Assembly (NCBI RefSeq): GCF_030272615.1
Contig: NC_081413.1
Span: 723,505,649-723,569,648 of the forward strand
DNA: 64,000 nt
Direction of reading: 5' to 3'
From: Cryptomeria japonica
Taxonomy: Eukaryota; Streptophyta; Pinopsida; Cupressales; Cupressaceae
The position numbers were made by a program, and so were the translations under genes. Below are positions 48,501-58,960 of this stretch, piece by piece. The notes beneath the pieces are model-generated. The model was given only the letters and a program-made list of their open reading frames with translations. It searched no databases and had not been told where the DNA came from. Every line of letters starts with the position of its first letter. Position 1 is the stretch's first letter.

Positions 48501-50421
48501 TGAGTACAACAGTCCTACCCTCATGCTGAAACCTCATTTCCAACTTCGCTAGGTTGAAAGTGAACTCAACCAGCGATGCCATCCATGTCATACCGAGGAT
48601 GACGTCGTAATCTCCCATGTCCACAACATAGAAATCATCCTCCAACTCATAGCCATCTCCAAATCTAATGTGAAGATTTGAAACCTTCTGAGTACATAAT
48701 AGCTTTTGGCCATTAGCCACCATGACTCTAAAACCATCATGCTCCTCTGTCTGTAAACCTCTCCTGGCTACCAACTGTGTATCTATAAAGTTATGTGTAG
48801 CCCCAGTGTCAATGAGAGATATCACTTTCTGCCCCTGGATAGTACCCCTGACCTTAAACGTGATTGCCTTTTGGGCCCCTGTCAAGCGTGCCAACGATCT
48901 ATCATCCTTAGGAATGCTGCTCTCCTCTATCGTGTTACCCTCATCTGAATCGGAGTGCTGATCCTCCCCCTCTGACTCTGACTCCTCTGCTGAAAAATAC
49001 TCCATTTGATTTGCCTTAGCCTTGAGAGGGCATTTATGAGATAAGTCCCAAGGCTCTCTACACTGGAAGCATAGTTTCTTCTTTCGTAGTTCATTCAAGG
49101 TTTCACTGTCTAGTCCTTTTGATCCTTCTTTGGGTTTGTTATACTCTTTTTGAAATGGTTTTTTGTCTTTGTCCTTGCGGTAGGGAGAATCTGTTGAATG
49201 GTATTTTCCTTTGTATACCGAAGGGGCTAAATCTCGTGCCTTTTTAGTTGCTTCTGCTAAGGTGAGTGGATCATGTCCCTTCACCCAACCACGTAACGGA
49301 TCAGCAAGCCCATCACAAAATAACACCACCAATCTCCTAGGAGAGATATCAGTAACAAGTACAGACAAACGCTGAAACTCAGCGATGTAAGCATCCACTG
49401 AACCTGACTGTTTTAACTGTGCTAGCTCCTTGAAATGTAACTCGGGATCCCTAGTGTCAAATCTCTCGATCAATCTTTCTGTGAATTCCTCATAGGATGT
49501 AATCTGATTATGCCCCAGAGTCACCATGCCATGATGCCACCATTCATGCGCAACACCGTCCAAATGCATAGCCGCATACTTGATAGCCTCATCCTCAGGC
49601 ATAGGATTTAGCTGCAAGTATGTATCTATCTTCTGCACCCAAGCTCGTGCAGTCATCTTCCCTGAAGCATCATAATAAGGCAAGGAAAGTTTTCCAACTT
49701 TCTTTCTTAGCTCAAAATTCTGATTCCTCCCTCCTGCTCTAGGCATATGTCTCATCCTCAAGTCCATATAATCTCTGAGGGAAATATCTGCCTGAAACTC
49801 GGGTCCACTGGCCTCCCAGTCCCTCCTGAACTGACCCTGTAACTCAGTAATCTGCGGTTCATTCACTGGTTGAACCGGATCCCTAGGTGGGAAGGTGGGT
49901 AGAAGAGGTCTCGAGCTCGCTGTTCGAGCTGGGCGTGCAACGTGTCTAAAGTTATCCGCCTCATTTCCATTGTTGCCATGTCCATTATTACCATTAATAT
50001 TATTCTCAGGGCCATTGTTGTTGTCACGACCTCCATTATTATCATCTCCCCTAATGTTATCGTTTCCCCCATTGTTATTGTTTCCATTGTTGGCATCACC
50101 TGGATTAATATTGATGCCCATCTGTCTAGCCATAAGCTGCAACATCATGTCCATTCGCCTATTCTGCTCCTGCTGCATACGCTGCCCCTGCTCTAACGTA
50201 CCCAGCAACTGTCTGAACATCACCTCCCCCTGATCTGGAACGATATTCCTCTCATCTCGGTCACCCATACTGCTGTCCTGATCAAAGAATATTTCCTCTA
50301 TGTCTGTATGACTGGATTCTATGTCCACCTGCACGGATGAACTAGACTGCTCACTCTGACTATCCGGATTTCTATTTTGTCTGGCCCTGGTATTGCGAAA
50401 ATTATAATGCCCCTGTCGCAT
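45526..50421 (-). CDS. Gag-pol polyprotein of element C
   Basis: A single ORF of about 1,631 residues from the ATG at 50421 ([20 protein letters not shown]; two in-frame codons upstream begin with TTG, which I did not use). Approximate residue positions: Asn/Gly-rich spacer 100-160, gag core with HEWWHHG about 290, zinc knuckle [14 protein letters not shown] about 450, protease [12 protein letters not shown] about 540, RT with FFDDIL about 880, RNase H (LQCDAS) about 1020, integrase zinc finger about 1205-1240, integrase D/D/E core ([16 protein letters not shown], then [13 protein letters not shown]) about 1275-1400, and a chromodomain ([18 protein letters not shown]) near the end. The last codons overlap the LTR (TVMSPF). 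Copies the element into DNA, integrates it, and probably targets heterochromatin via the chromodomain. Confidence 0.96.
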   Translation of the reverse strand: MRQGHYNFRNTRARQNRNPDSQSEQSSSSVQVDIESSHTDIEEIFFDQDSSMGDRDERNIVPDQGEVMFRQLLGTLEQGQRMQQEQNRRMDMMLQLMARQMGININPGDANNGNNNNGGNDNIRGDDNNGGRDNNNGPENNINGNNGHGNNGNEADNFRHVARPARTASSRPLLPTFPPRDPVQPVNEPQITELQGQFRRDWEASGPEFQADISLRDYMDLRMRHMPRAGGRNQNFELRKKVGKLSLPYYDASGKMTARAWVQKIDTYLQLNPMPEDEAIKYAAMHLDGVAHEWWHHGMVTLGHNQITSYEEFTERLIERFDTRDPELHFKELAQLKQSGSVDAYIAEFQRLSVLVTDISPRRLVVLFCDGLADPLRGWVKGHDPLTLAEATKKARDLAPSVYKGKYHSTDSPYRKDKDKKPFQKEYNKPKEGSKGLDSETLNELRKKKLCFQCREPWDLSHKCPLKAKANQMEYFSAEESESEGEDQHSDSDEGNTIEESSIPKDDRSLARLTGAQKAITFKVRGTIQGQKVISLIDTGATHNFIDTQLVARRGLQTEEHDGFRVMVANGQKLLCTQKVSNLHIRFGDGYELEDDFYVVDMGDYDVILGMTWMASLVEFTFNLAKLEMRFQHEGRTVVLRGLSDGSCRVVSLRRMEKLFRHNDIEWATECLVMPTSPEPRVKSHPPDIQEILDRHAKVFSDIPHGVPPDRGAEHVIELEEGAKPVMITPYRHPKKHKDEIEKAIKELLEMGHIRPSKSPFASAVVLVKKKDGTMRMCIDYRALNKKTIKNRYPIPRIDELIDELHGACFFTKIDLRSGYHQIRMRAEDIEKTAFRCHYGHFEFMVMPFGLTNAPATFQSCMNQVFREQLRRFVLIFFDDILVFSKTWEEHSQHLEEVLSILERESLYAKESKCEFGMTELLYLGHIISADGVQVDPEKIRAIVDWPTPTNLTQLKGFFGLCGFYRRFVKGFSQTAAPLTDLTKKGAFVWTEAAQRCFDHFKQVMSSCPVLALPDFTKPFELQCDASGDGIGAVLMQEKHPIAFESRKLRGVERSYSIYDREMLAIMHALAKFRSYLVGGRFVIKTDHNSIKYFMNQRDLNDRQQKWVTKLQAYDFDIEFVKGKKNVVADALSRRPHLCALAEISGDWRDQIIAEYVGDAWASGLISGTIQDDRYEVIDGLIRVQDRVYLIPSSHLREVILKAFHDAPTAGHPGIFKTYRQIRERFTWRGLKNDVQRYVRECAVCQQNKGEHTFPAGLLQPLPIPDRKWESISMDFITGLPRVQGRDCIYVVVDRLTKFAHFFAIPSIYTAAQVADLFFREIFRLHGLPRFIVSDRDSKFMSVFWQELFRLCGTDLTPSTSYHPQTDGQTEIVNKWVEGYLRNYVTAQQKAWVRWLHMGEYCYNTTYHMSIKMTPFMALYGYDAPSFMDLVLGDSRVPKAKNLLQDSQDILKVLKENIQQAQNQQKLYADQHRIERSFEVGDMVYLKLQPYRQSSLKKSGAEKLKPRFYGPYRVIRRVGEVAYELELPEGSRVHNVFHVSRLKKAIGQSVVPSADLPPLDEEGKLVLVPEAILDVRERTLRNRIVKEYLVKWRDLPDEDATWENEQVLQHSGVNLLEDKQFQGGRTVMSPF
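45545..45560 (-). other. Polypurine tract of C
   Basis: The plus strand GTCCGCCCCCCTTGAA is the complement of TTCAAGGGGGGCGGAC, immediately inside the 3' LTR. Confidence 0.85.
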
Positions 50422-50501
50422 GCTCAATCATACATTCTGGACCTGTTTTATTTCTGCAATATGTTTTGGTGAAAGTTTCCCACAAGATGGCAGAATCTTC
50501 T

Positions 50502-50513
50502 GCTCTGATACCA
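50502..50513 (-). other. Primer-binding site of C
   Basis: The plus strand GCTCTGATACCA is the complement of TGGTATCAGAGC, one base inside the 5' LTR. Confidence 0.92.
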
Positions 50514-50514
50514 C

Positions 50515-51769
50515 TGTAATGGACACCCCCTGTTCGGTACTAAATTTATGTCCTTTCTACTTAGTGTAATTTTGTCAAACAGTTGGTGTGCAAGCTGACT
50601 ACTGGATTTTTTTGGTTCTTGATTTGCTAGAGGATAAATTTGGTAAACTGGTATTTATTGTAAAGCTTTCAAGTTTATTCAATATAAAAATAACCAGACA
50701 TATCAAATGCCAAAAGCAAGAGGATTAATGCTGATGATATTTATTTAATTCCAACTCCAAGCATACAAATCAGATTTGAAGAATATTACAGACCATATGA
50801 TAATAAACAAATTCAAACCTGGACTCCACAAGTATAGAACCTGCTGAAAACACTGTTCACGCACTGTAGCTGCACTATTCACGGCACTGTAGCATTTTTA
50901 CTATTCACGCAGCACTGTAGCAAAACACTGTTCACGCGGTACTGTAGCAAAAACACTGTTCACGCGGTACTGTAGCAAATCACTATTCACGCGGTACTGT
51001 AGCAAAAACACTATTCACGCGGTACTGTAGCAAAAACACTATTTTCAAATCTGCACTTTCAAACCCCTGTAAAAACATCATGCGAGAGCACCAAATGAAG
51101 CCCAATGTGTTTCCTGAATGAAAACACCATTAATCCTCCTGACTGTGTCTTTCAACAGCGAAGAGAATGCTAGCAAAGAGGGATTCCGTCCTCCAAGCCC
51201 AATAATCAGATTTCTACGAAATCCAACAGCATCACATTAATTCATCCCAGCATATCCCAAAAGAGAGCTCTCAACCTCCATTTATATCTTCTTCCTGGAT
51301 GCAAACACTTCATTTTCTCAATGTGGGATAATACATTTTAGAATAAAATATTATTTCCCACAATATACACATTAAAGGGAACTTTTAATATTTTAAACAT
51401 TACTTTATATTCCCAACCTTATAATATAACGATAAAGTTAAATATTTAATTTAACTTTACACTTTATCGTTAAATATTAAAACCTTGTTGATAATCTCTT
51501 TAAATCATTGTCGCCTTCAAATATTTTCTACTGATAATTATGCCAACCAGGGAAACACTAAAAATTCCAAGTCACTGCTTGGAGACTAACTTACTATAAA
51601 TAGTAAGTGTCTAGAAACCTTGTCAAAGCAGCACCGATTGGCCTGAAACTGAAAACACCTAGGCCAAAATACCTCAGGATCCCACCAATGTCCTTGTTAG
51701 CCTTCGGGATCGTGTCAGAATAGGCTAACGACACCCCATATCATGTTGCGCTAAAAAGGGGACATTACA
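50515..51769 (-). mobile_element. 5' LTR of C (1255 bp)
   Basis: Same termini as the 3' LTR, but with four rather than seven full units in the CACGCGGTACTGTAGC array (50851-51041). Otherwise it looked identical. Confidence 0.95.
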
Positions 51770-52456
51770 CTTGCTTCTCCTTCTTCTGGTCTTGCCTCCA
51801 AAGTGAATGTCATTGATACATTCTGCTCCTTCAACTTTTGATGTTGTACATCCACCCATCTGCGAGTGCAGGATAAAACAGGAGCCATCAAAGCTCTCAA
51901 GTCTAAAACCTCGAGCTCATTCCAATCTATCTTCACTTCTTTGTCTTCTTTCTCATAAGACGACTGGAGGTATCTACCATTATCCTGGGCTTGATCGGCT
52001 ACTCTATAAACTTTGCATTTCCTGATGAGATCTAAGGGTAGCCTGGAATGCATCTTTCTTTTAACCTCTAAATCACCTGGGAGATTCATCCAAAAGTCCT
52101 CCACCTGAAACTCATGCTTGTACTTCTTACCGACTGTCTCCTCCATATAAACATGAGGATCAAAATTCTCTCGCAAGGCAAAGGATGCAAATGAGTATAA
52201 AGATAATTCCTTCTCTGCATCTTCCGCGGCTTGAGTATTAGGACACACCTCAACTGAGTTCCCTAGTATGATGGGCACGAGAATCCCATTTCCATGCTTG
52301 TGTCTGGATGCCTTCGCATAAGTTGCAAATTGTCTAGTCACCTCAAGTAGTACTATCCTATCTGTTGGATATCTTGGCAACATGTAAGGAGGTGAAGGAC
52401 ACAAAGGACACCCATGAACTCTGATGTATGTGAACTTTTGAAACTGGATGAACCAT
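51770..52456 (-). CDS. B ORF, segment 2 of 3 (residues about 324-553)
   Basis: Lies between insertions A and C. After the shared GCGCC duplication it continues segment 1 as ...YGAWFIQFQKFTYIRVHG, and it runs in frame into segment 3 through ...EEGEASVSEN. It includes CPLCPSPPYMLPRYPTDRIV and DFWMNLPGDLEVKRKMHSRL. No known domain recognised. The frame stays open across both junctions, which would be unlikely if the ORF had been decaying for long before the insertions. The ORF track-like start inside A (up to 52482) is an artefact of the junction. Confidence 0.72.
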
Positions 52457-52903
52457 GCGCCTGTTGTGACGTTTTCACACATCGCCCAATTGCAAATGGG
52501 GACCCCCTCTTTTTGCTCGTTTTTCGCTCGCCTTTCGCTTTGCTTTTTAGGGTTTTGTTAGTCAGTCAATTGTCTGGATTTAGGGTCAAGCCTTAGGGTT
52601 TTAATTGCCGTCTTTCAGGCCAGAATCCAGTCAATTTTGAGAGCTTTTTGATCTTCTTTGTAGGATGCAATTTTGAATCAAATGAATTCGCCAGAGTGGT
52701 CTATTTTCAATTGGAATTTTTGAGTGCTGAGCTTAAATTTGTCTAAGTGTTGAAGATGAAATGTGAATTTTTGTCCAATTGAGTAATTTTGACCAAATTT
52801 TGAGTTTTTTGATTTTGATCCCGGGCATGGGGAATGATTTGTTTTTGCCTTGTGAAGTGATTAAATGTGCGAAATCATGATATTTTGGCCTGTAGGAGCA
52901 AAA

Positions 52904-54662
52904 TCGCTCCTGTCCCTCAGTGAAGGACCGGAGCTCGTTTTCAAATATCTTACCGTCCCTGCAGAGTCAAGATGAATTTCGAATTGCAAGTGATAAAGAA
53001 TGGCGTGATCTTTCCGTTGAATATAAATTGAAGAATTTCACGAACACGGAAGTACCTCCAGGAAGCAAAATCGCTCCTGTCCCTCAGTGAAGGACCGGAG
53101 CTACAAATCAAATATTGCTTTGTCCTTGCAGGATTTTGACGACTTAACAATTTGAAGATGTCCGAGGAGATATGTTTTATCAAATGAATATAACTTGAAG
53201 TGTCGACATGAAGGAGAGTGGTCCAGAATGCCAAAATCGCTCCTGTCCCTCTTCAAGGGACCAGGGCGAAGTACATTGTAGCTCCCGTCCCTCTCCCAGG
53301 GACCAGAGCGATATTCTTCATAGGGCATGTTCTGGACGAAAATCAAGCAAGTTATAAGTTTGAAGGCAAGAAACAGGGTGAAATGAACTCATTGAAGATA
53401 AATTGAAGATTACCAAATGTCAACAAAAGACCTAAATGCCTAAGTTCGCTCCTGTCCCTCTCCAAGGGACCAGAGCGATTTTTGTCTAAGACAAATTTCT
53501 TGCTAAGTTACAATCAAACCCAAGGCATGGATGAATGGAAGGACGCATTATGAACCCGTTGAATATAAATTTGGAAGCTAGCAAAGTGAAGTGAAGCATA
53601 CAAAGCCAAGATCGCTCCTGTCCCTCTCCAAGGGACCAGGGCGATATGATGATTATATTGCCGTCCCTCCAAATTCAAGACACTCCAAGGCGAAGAACAA
53701 GGTGGCAAGGACGTCTTAAGGCATCTTCGTCAAGCACAAAGCATCAAAGGTCATCAACATTGAAAGATTTGCACTAAAATATCTCAGTTCGCTCCTGTCC
53801 CTCAGGAAGGGACCAGAGCGAAATTTGCATAAAGGCATAAAATTTGAAAGTTTATCAAGCATCAAGTGATCACGAAGGATCAAGGAACTTTATTTTGCAC
53901 GATGATAGCGATGACAAGTTGAACGAGGCAATGACAAGCTCAAAATCATGAAGTTCGCTCCTGTCCCTCAGGAAGGGACCAGAGCGATGTTGAATATATT
54001 GGCCAACTCATGCAAGGTTTACGTAAGGTCAAAGTTTTGCAAGGTCTTAGAGGGTCTATGGTGTCTTTTGAAGACGATACACAAAGATTTTGAACGTAAA
54101 ATGATCATCAAATTGAACATGGAGACCATATCACTCCTGTCCCTCTCCAAGGGACCAGGGCGATTTGTATGGGATCCTTCATTTTCCTTCAAGTACATGT
54201 CAAGGCAAGTTCACGCGAGATCAAGGACGTCCTTTAAAAAGCAATGAACGAGGAACCAAGGTTGAAAGATAACGCATTTTGGCTAGAGCTTCAAGATCGC
54301 TCCTGTCCCTCTCCAAGGGACAAGGGCGATGATCCTTCCAAATTCCTAAATGCCATATAGAATTCAAGAAAAACAAGCGTGGGGTAAAGAAACAATATTG
54401 TTTTTCGCCTTACAATGAAGATTTGAGATCAAAGATGCAAGGCCAAGGAGAAAATACAAGGATCGCTCCTGTCCCTCTCCAAGGGACCAGGGCGATAATG
54501 GTTATAAGAGACATTCATTCACACATGCAAGTCAATCTAACTCAAAGGACCCAGCTAAAATGGCGATTTGGACGTAAGGATGAAGACCTTGGACGTAAAA
54601 ATTGCAAGAATCATGACCAAATTGATGGATCGCTCTTGTCCCTCAGTCAGGGACCAGGGCGA
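52904..54662 (+). repeat. Phased 33-bp palindrome array of A, 12 copies
   Basis: Core TCGCTCCTGTCCCT-N5-AGGGACCAGGGCGA. Starts (hand-read) 52904, 53071, 53237, about 53279, 53446, 53612, 53789, 53955, 54131, 54297, 54463 and 54630. Except around the extra fourth copy, spacings are 166-167 or 176-177. Each core can fold as a 12-of-14-pair hairpin. The spacer text is far less conserved than the core, with only faint common phrases such as TTGAATATAAATT. Confidence 0.93.
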
Positions 54663-54892
54663 TGAGGTATGTATTTCCCATCTTCAAAATTTTTGGCGCT
54701 AAATAAACATTTTTAATTTATTTTAAATGCTAAGTTCGAAGGGTTTTCAAAATTTAATTAAATGGCATTTAAAAATAACGCATAACATTTATTAATTAAT
54801 TTTGCCTATTAAAAATCGAAAAAATTAATTATAAAGGCATAAAGTTAATTAATTATAAAAACAAATTGAGCGCTTGGGTTTATTTTACAAAA

Positions 54893-54983
54893 GTCGGCCT
54901 TGGTTTTTATTAAAATGGCTTTTAATTGTCTTTGTTTTCACCAAGTCGGCCTAAGGTAATGCATGAGGAAAGTGCTTATAAAA
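54893..54983 (+). promoter_or_regulatory. Internal promoter of A: two GCCGAC motifs and TATA
   Basis: AAGTCGGCC at 54891-54899 and again at 54943-54951 (GCCGAC on the minus strand) precede TATAAAA (54977-54983). B has the same arrangement. GCCGAC is the core of the plant DRE/CRT element bound by AP2-type DREB/CBF factors (established). Its action here is inference. Confidence 0.5.
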
Positions 54984-55353
54984 GGAGGTGTTTATTTCAT
55001 TTTTAAATCATTATTCAAGCATCCTCTTTCATATGCGACTTGGAGTATACAAAGGAAGTGCGAAATTATCATTCAAGAGAAGGAGCGAATTTCAAAGGGA
55101 AGGTACAAGCATTATCAAAGGAGTTTGAGTTTCAAGTTAGGCGAACTTGCCAAGGACATTGAAGAGCACATCAAAGATTCCAAGGGTGGCGAATTAATAA
55201 AGAGGACGTTCCTTATCCTTGAAGATCACGTCAAAAACTTGAAAGGTGGCGAAATTGCTATTTTGAAGGGAGATCACGTTGAAGACCATCTAATTTTGAT
55301 TTTGCCTAGGCAAATTCCTTGTTTTGCATTTTAGAGTTAGGCTCTCAAGAGAG

Positions 55354-55531
55354 GTATGGCGATATGGATTTATTGTAGCTTAAATTTTGAAATTTTGAAA
55401 TTTTGAATCCTTAGCTCAATCTTTTTTAGGAAATGATTAATAAAGGACTTATCATTAAGTTTCCTAAAATTTGCTCTCTATCTATGTTATATATTGCAAA
55501 ATCACGTTTCTAATTTTGAAATGTTGTGTAG
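55354..55531 (+). other. Putative 5'-UTR intron of A
   Basis: Donor GAG|GTATGG, acceptor TTGTGTAG|GCATCAAATG. B has the matching pair with the same acceptor and start context. Confidence 0.5.
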
Positions 55532-55538
55532 GCATCAA

Positions 55539-55715
55539 ATGGAGATCTCATCAAGGAAAATCAAGCCGGATCAAGGACGGTCTTCGCCAGGACGGTCTTC
55601 GACAGGACGATCAAGTAAGGACATGGGCAACCTCTTTCAATCCAACGTTCCAAGGCGAGGTACATCATCATCTTGTAAATCAAGGACAAAAGGAGTTAGA
55701 ACAAGAGTTAATTAA
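55539..55715 (+). CDS. Short ORF of A at the conserved start (58 aa)
   Basis: It begins at the ATG of GCATCAAATG, the context used by the long B ORF, and encodes MEISSRKIKPDQGRSSPGRS followed by another 38 residues rich in Ser, Arg and Lys before TAA. It has no similarity to the B protein beyond the initiation region. Probably a decayed or recombined remnant. Confidence 0.3.
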   Translation: MEISSRKIKPDQGRSSPGRSSTGRSSKDMGNLFQSNVPRRGTSSSCKSRTKGVRTRVN

Positions 55716-55977
55716 AGATAGCCTCTCAACGACATCAAATTGAATATCTAGCAAGCTACAAGTGTCAGATGAGGTGGCATCCCAGTCATCACTCCTCCAG
55801 TCAGTGTGGTCCACCTCAGCATGTCCAGATTCAATGTACCTAACTCATGGAAGGTGGCACAAACTCCGATGTACCTACCCCGGCTATCCATTGGTCGATT
55901 TTTCTAGAGAGGACATGTGTCCAAGCAATACAATTTTGTCATTGGTCAAGCATTAAATGTTATGTAATGGTTGTAAC

Positions 55978-56066
55978 AAACCCTAATTAGGGTTTTCATT
56001 GTTGAATCTTGGCCATTGATCTTGAATTGATCTAAGCCATCAAATTGTATTGTGGGCACTATATAA
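55978..56066 (+). promoter_or_regulatory. Telo-box palindrome and TATA module of A
   Basis: AAACCCTAATTAGGGTTT (55978-55995), then TATATAA at 56060-56066. The gap of about 64 bases and the 0.9-kb distance to the 3' terminus match B. Confidence 0.7.
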
Positions 56067-56941
56067 GCCCAGACATTTCATTTGTAAAGGCTAATTAGCA
56101 ATAAATGAGCAATTATTAGAGAGAGTTGTAAATAATAGAAAGCAGTTAGTAGTTAGAAATTGATAGAATAGTAATTAGAGTAGAATAGGAGGACAAGGCA
56201 AGAAATTGTTGCCATTGATTGTAAACAAACTCCATTTTCATTGAAGTAATGGTGAAGTGTGTCGTTTCTTGCAATTTGCATGGTTTCTTGTTGAGTCTTC
56301 AATCCTAGATGGTAGATGATTAGATGAATGGAGGAAATGTGATTAATTGATGGTGGAATTCGTATATCCATACTACTAGTAGTTTGTTGATTGCAGACTC
56401 GCCTTGTGTAGTCAACTGGAATCGTTCAGCTTAAGCTCAATTTCAATTTGTCGCCTCTTCATTGATATGCATCAACTTGGATGGTATCTATGCCTGCGGT
56501 GATGATTTGAACATCATAAAGCTCCCTTAGAAGATCGCACTAGTCTTGTGTAGATGTTCCATTGATGTCAAAACAAGATCTAGTTAGAGTTTCATCAAAA
56601 ATCAAGTCATTGCTCCTACATTCTTAGTATTAGGATTAGATCCTCTCTTCGCCCTCACCCCTTTTCCATTTTTTCAAATCTAAGTTAGTAAGAGCCTGTG
56701 TCCAGCAAAGCAGATCGGAAGTTCAATCATCACATGTAAGTCCCCTTGTGATCCCAGCAAATCACATCATACCACTGGAGCTTGTCCACACGTAGAGACC
56801 CTACATAAAAGAACCTTGGAGTCTTCCTAACTGATCCTTTATGCGAATCTTCAGCAGTTAGAGGCTATTTTCTCAAGAGAGGATAAGATGCCTTTGGGTA
56901 TTTTATTCTGTGTATGATCGTGTACAAAATACACGTCAACA

Positions 56942-57912
56942 GCGCCATACTTCTTCACAAGCTCTTGTGCATCCAGAGACAGTCGATTGTGAATCCCACC
57001 TTGCAATATCCTGGTGATGTTCATCGTGAAGGTGTCATTGACTAACTTGTAGTCACTTCTAGGCGGATGATGCAAATGAACATAAGAATCACAATCTCTT
57101 ATTTCTCCGGGTCCTCTTCCAATCACTCCTCTGTGAGGTAGCCCTGCATACTCGAAACTCCTGATCAAGGCATATATAACATATGAGCTCATGTGGAATG
57201 ATTTGGTGGGTCTTAGCCTTCTCAACTGTACGTCCAGGCAATTGCTAATGATTTTGGCCCAATGGAGCATTCTTTTTCCTTGGACTATCAGTTGTATGAA
57301 GAAGAACATCCACTTTTCGAAGGAGGAGGCTTGAGAAGCACCTGTAACTCGATTGAGCAAAGTTATCAAGTCTCTGTATTCCTCTTGAAAGTCGATCCTA
57401 TGTGGTGTATTAGGAATCTTGTTCAGGCGAGGCCAACTTTTGAGCGACCAATTCTTATTGATGAAGTTCAAACAAGACTCAGGATCATCTTCATAGATCG
57501 ACCTTGCTCCTTCCAAGCTTTTGTAGATCATGTCTTTATGGTCCGGAAGATGAAGAGCTTCGCCTATAGCTTCCTCTGAAAGGTAGGCTAAGATGTTCCC
57601 GTCTTTGGTTACAATCGTCCTTGACTGTGAGTCATAGTGGCGGGCACACTCGATCATCAACTCATGACACTTGACTGTGGGAGGAAAACTTGCAGCCTTG
57701 ATGATGCCACTCTCAATTATCCTTCTTGCAACAGGGGATGGCTTGCCAATATAGGGGACCTCTCGAAACTTCTTCACATTGAAGTTTCCTAAGTTGGTGT
57801 CTCCGACATTATTCCACTTGGACATGATCCTGGTCTCCAATTCGTCGCTCCTCTGATCTTCCTTGATGAGAGCCTGCCGACTAGTAGATCCTCCGGCTTT
57901 GGGGGTCGTCAT
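56942..57912 (-). CDS. B ORF, segment 1 of 3 (N-terminal, residues 1-323)
   Basis: ATG at 57912 (MTTPKAGGSTSRQALIKEDQ), seven bases after a putative splice acceptor. The three segments add to 3,216 bases, exactly 1,072 codons with the stop. A globular-looking region follows: VKKFREVPYIGKPSPVARRI, TKDGNILAYLSEEAIGEALH, and a long helical stretch around FFIQLIVQGKRMLHWAK. The 'LSEEAIGEALHLP' phrase is loosely reminiscent of plant mobile-domain or plant-transposon-associated proteins, but too weakly to name it. Neighbours: internal promoter and palindrome array upstream, A inserted at residue 324. No gag or pol features. Function unknown; accessory protein of the element is the likeliest role. 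Confidence 0.72.
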
Positions 57913-57919
57913 TTGATGC

Positions 57920-58143
57920 CTACACAAAAATTTAAAATTAGTCTTTAAGTATCATACCTTAAAGCATAGCATTTGAGACCTTCCAAGGGAATAATTCAAA
58001 ACATTAATTTGAAAAGGACATGATTGCCCAAATTAATTATGAATGAAAATTGGATTTTCAAGTCTTAGACTAAAAAAAAAAAAATGCTATGAAAATCAAT
58101 ACAAGTCTTGAATAAGAGCTTGAAACAATTTGATTCTTCATAC
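57920..58143 (-). other. Putative 5'-UTR intron of B
   Basis: On the minus strand: donor GAGAAG|GTATGA at 58143, acceptor TTTTTGTGTAG|GCATCAAATG at 57920. Length 224 bases. Structure shared with A. Confidence 0.5.
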
Positions 58144-58440
58144 CTTCTCCTTTGAAAGCCTAACTATGAACCTTGAAAAATGAAGAAAGAAGATCAGACT
58201 TTGCTGGATAAGGATTGAATTGTGGTCTTCTTTTGGATGAACTACACCTCAATTAGCCTTCAAAAAGCTTCGCCTTCCACTAGCTTCTCAAAATTTAGCG
58301 AATTCTGGAAATTTAGCCTCCAACTTGGTAAGAAATTCGCCTCCAATCTGCTAGATTTCGCTCCTCCAATCTGCCTCTCAAAATCGCATTTAGAACAATG
58401 AATGAATGAATGATTTGCATTTTGAAACAATAGTCCTCTC

Positions 58441-58530
58441 TTATATAGGGCGCTCACCCTAATTAACTATGAGGCCGACCTAGTTTTTTAGTAATAAAAC
58501 AAATAAAGTTCCCCTTAGGAAAAGGCCGAC
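58441..58530 (-). promoter_or_regulatory. Internal promoter of B: two GCCGAC motifs and TATA
   Basis: GCCGAC on the plus strand at 58525-58530 and 58474-58479, with TATATAA (minus sense) at 58447-58441. It lies about 530 bases before the ORF start and downstream of the palindrome array. Positions mirror those in A. Confidence 0.5.
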
Positions 58531-58960
58531 TTGCTTGTAAAAGCAAACAAATGCATTTTGAGCGCTCACCTATATTTTTTAAATTTTTAAATTGATTTTA
58601 AGGCCTCCAAGGTGGATTTTATATTTATTTTAAGGCTTAAATATTAATTAATTAAATGGTAAAGGCCTTAATTCATGTGAATTTGATCTAGCTTCCCCAA
58701 ATGTCTTGAATTTGGCAAATTTGGTGAAAATTTAGGAATAGCAAGGTTTGATCAAGGCTTAATGAAGGCTCTTTGCTTCTTAGGCACTGAAATATCCAAA
58801 GTGATGAAGGCCTAAATTCATTCAAAACTTGATTGAATTCTCATCTAGGCTAGTTTGCTTTATGAATCAAAATCTTCACAACCTAGGTTTGCCATCACAA
58901 ATTTGCATTTTGCCTTCAACTTAGCCTAAACAAGGTGAATAATAGGTGTTTTCAAGAATT

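Larger units (their letters stand above)
44207..51769 (-). mobile_element. Element C: intact young chromovirus (TSD CTTGC)
   Basis: A 7563-bp Ty3/gypsy element on the minus strand inserted in the B ORF. The LTRs are 50515-51769 (5') and 44207-45544 (3'). I saw no substitution between them in the stretches I compared, and their 83-bp length difference is exactly three repeat units. Perfect CTTGC target duplications (44202-44206, 51770-51774), primer-binding site, purine tract and an unbroken gag-pol ORF are all present. It appears recently inserted and possibly still competent. Confidence 0.96.
52462..56941 (+). mobile_element. Element A: 4.5-kb unit of the A/B/E family (TSD GCGCC) nested in B
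   Basis: Plus strand, so opposite to B. It starts TGTTGTGACGTTTTCACACA and ends ...ATACACGTCAACA. Perfect GCGCC duplications flank it (52457-52461, 56942-56946). Order: conserved 5' end, 12-copy palindrome array (52904-54662), internal promoter (54893-54983), 5'-UTR intron (55354-55531), a start codon in the same context as B (55539) with only a 58-codon frame, the telo-box/TATA module (55978-56066), and about 0.9 kb to the end. The long ORF of B is absent, so A is an internally deleted or simpler family member. Confidence 0.85.

Noticed and set aside
49895-50233. Antisense open frames within element C (also 45566-45781, 46198-46449, 48722-48961)
   Set aside because: They are shadows of the gag-pol frame on the other strand with no independent features.
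51751-52482. A 243-codon minus-strand open frame as a gene of its own
   Set aside because: Its first residues come from the end of element A and its last from element C. Only 51770-52456 is real and is the middle of the B ORF.
53279-54662. The recurring IAPVPLQGTRA-like peptide in the A array as a repeat protein
   Set aside because: The phrase appears in different frames separated by stops. Conservation follows the palindrome, not a reading frame.
54963-55334. A 123-codon plus-strand frame in A as a gene
   Set aside because: It overlaps the internal TATA box and the predicted leader, has no counterpart in B, and shows no recognisable features.
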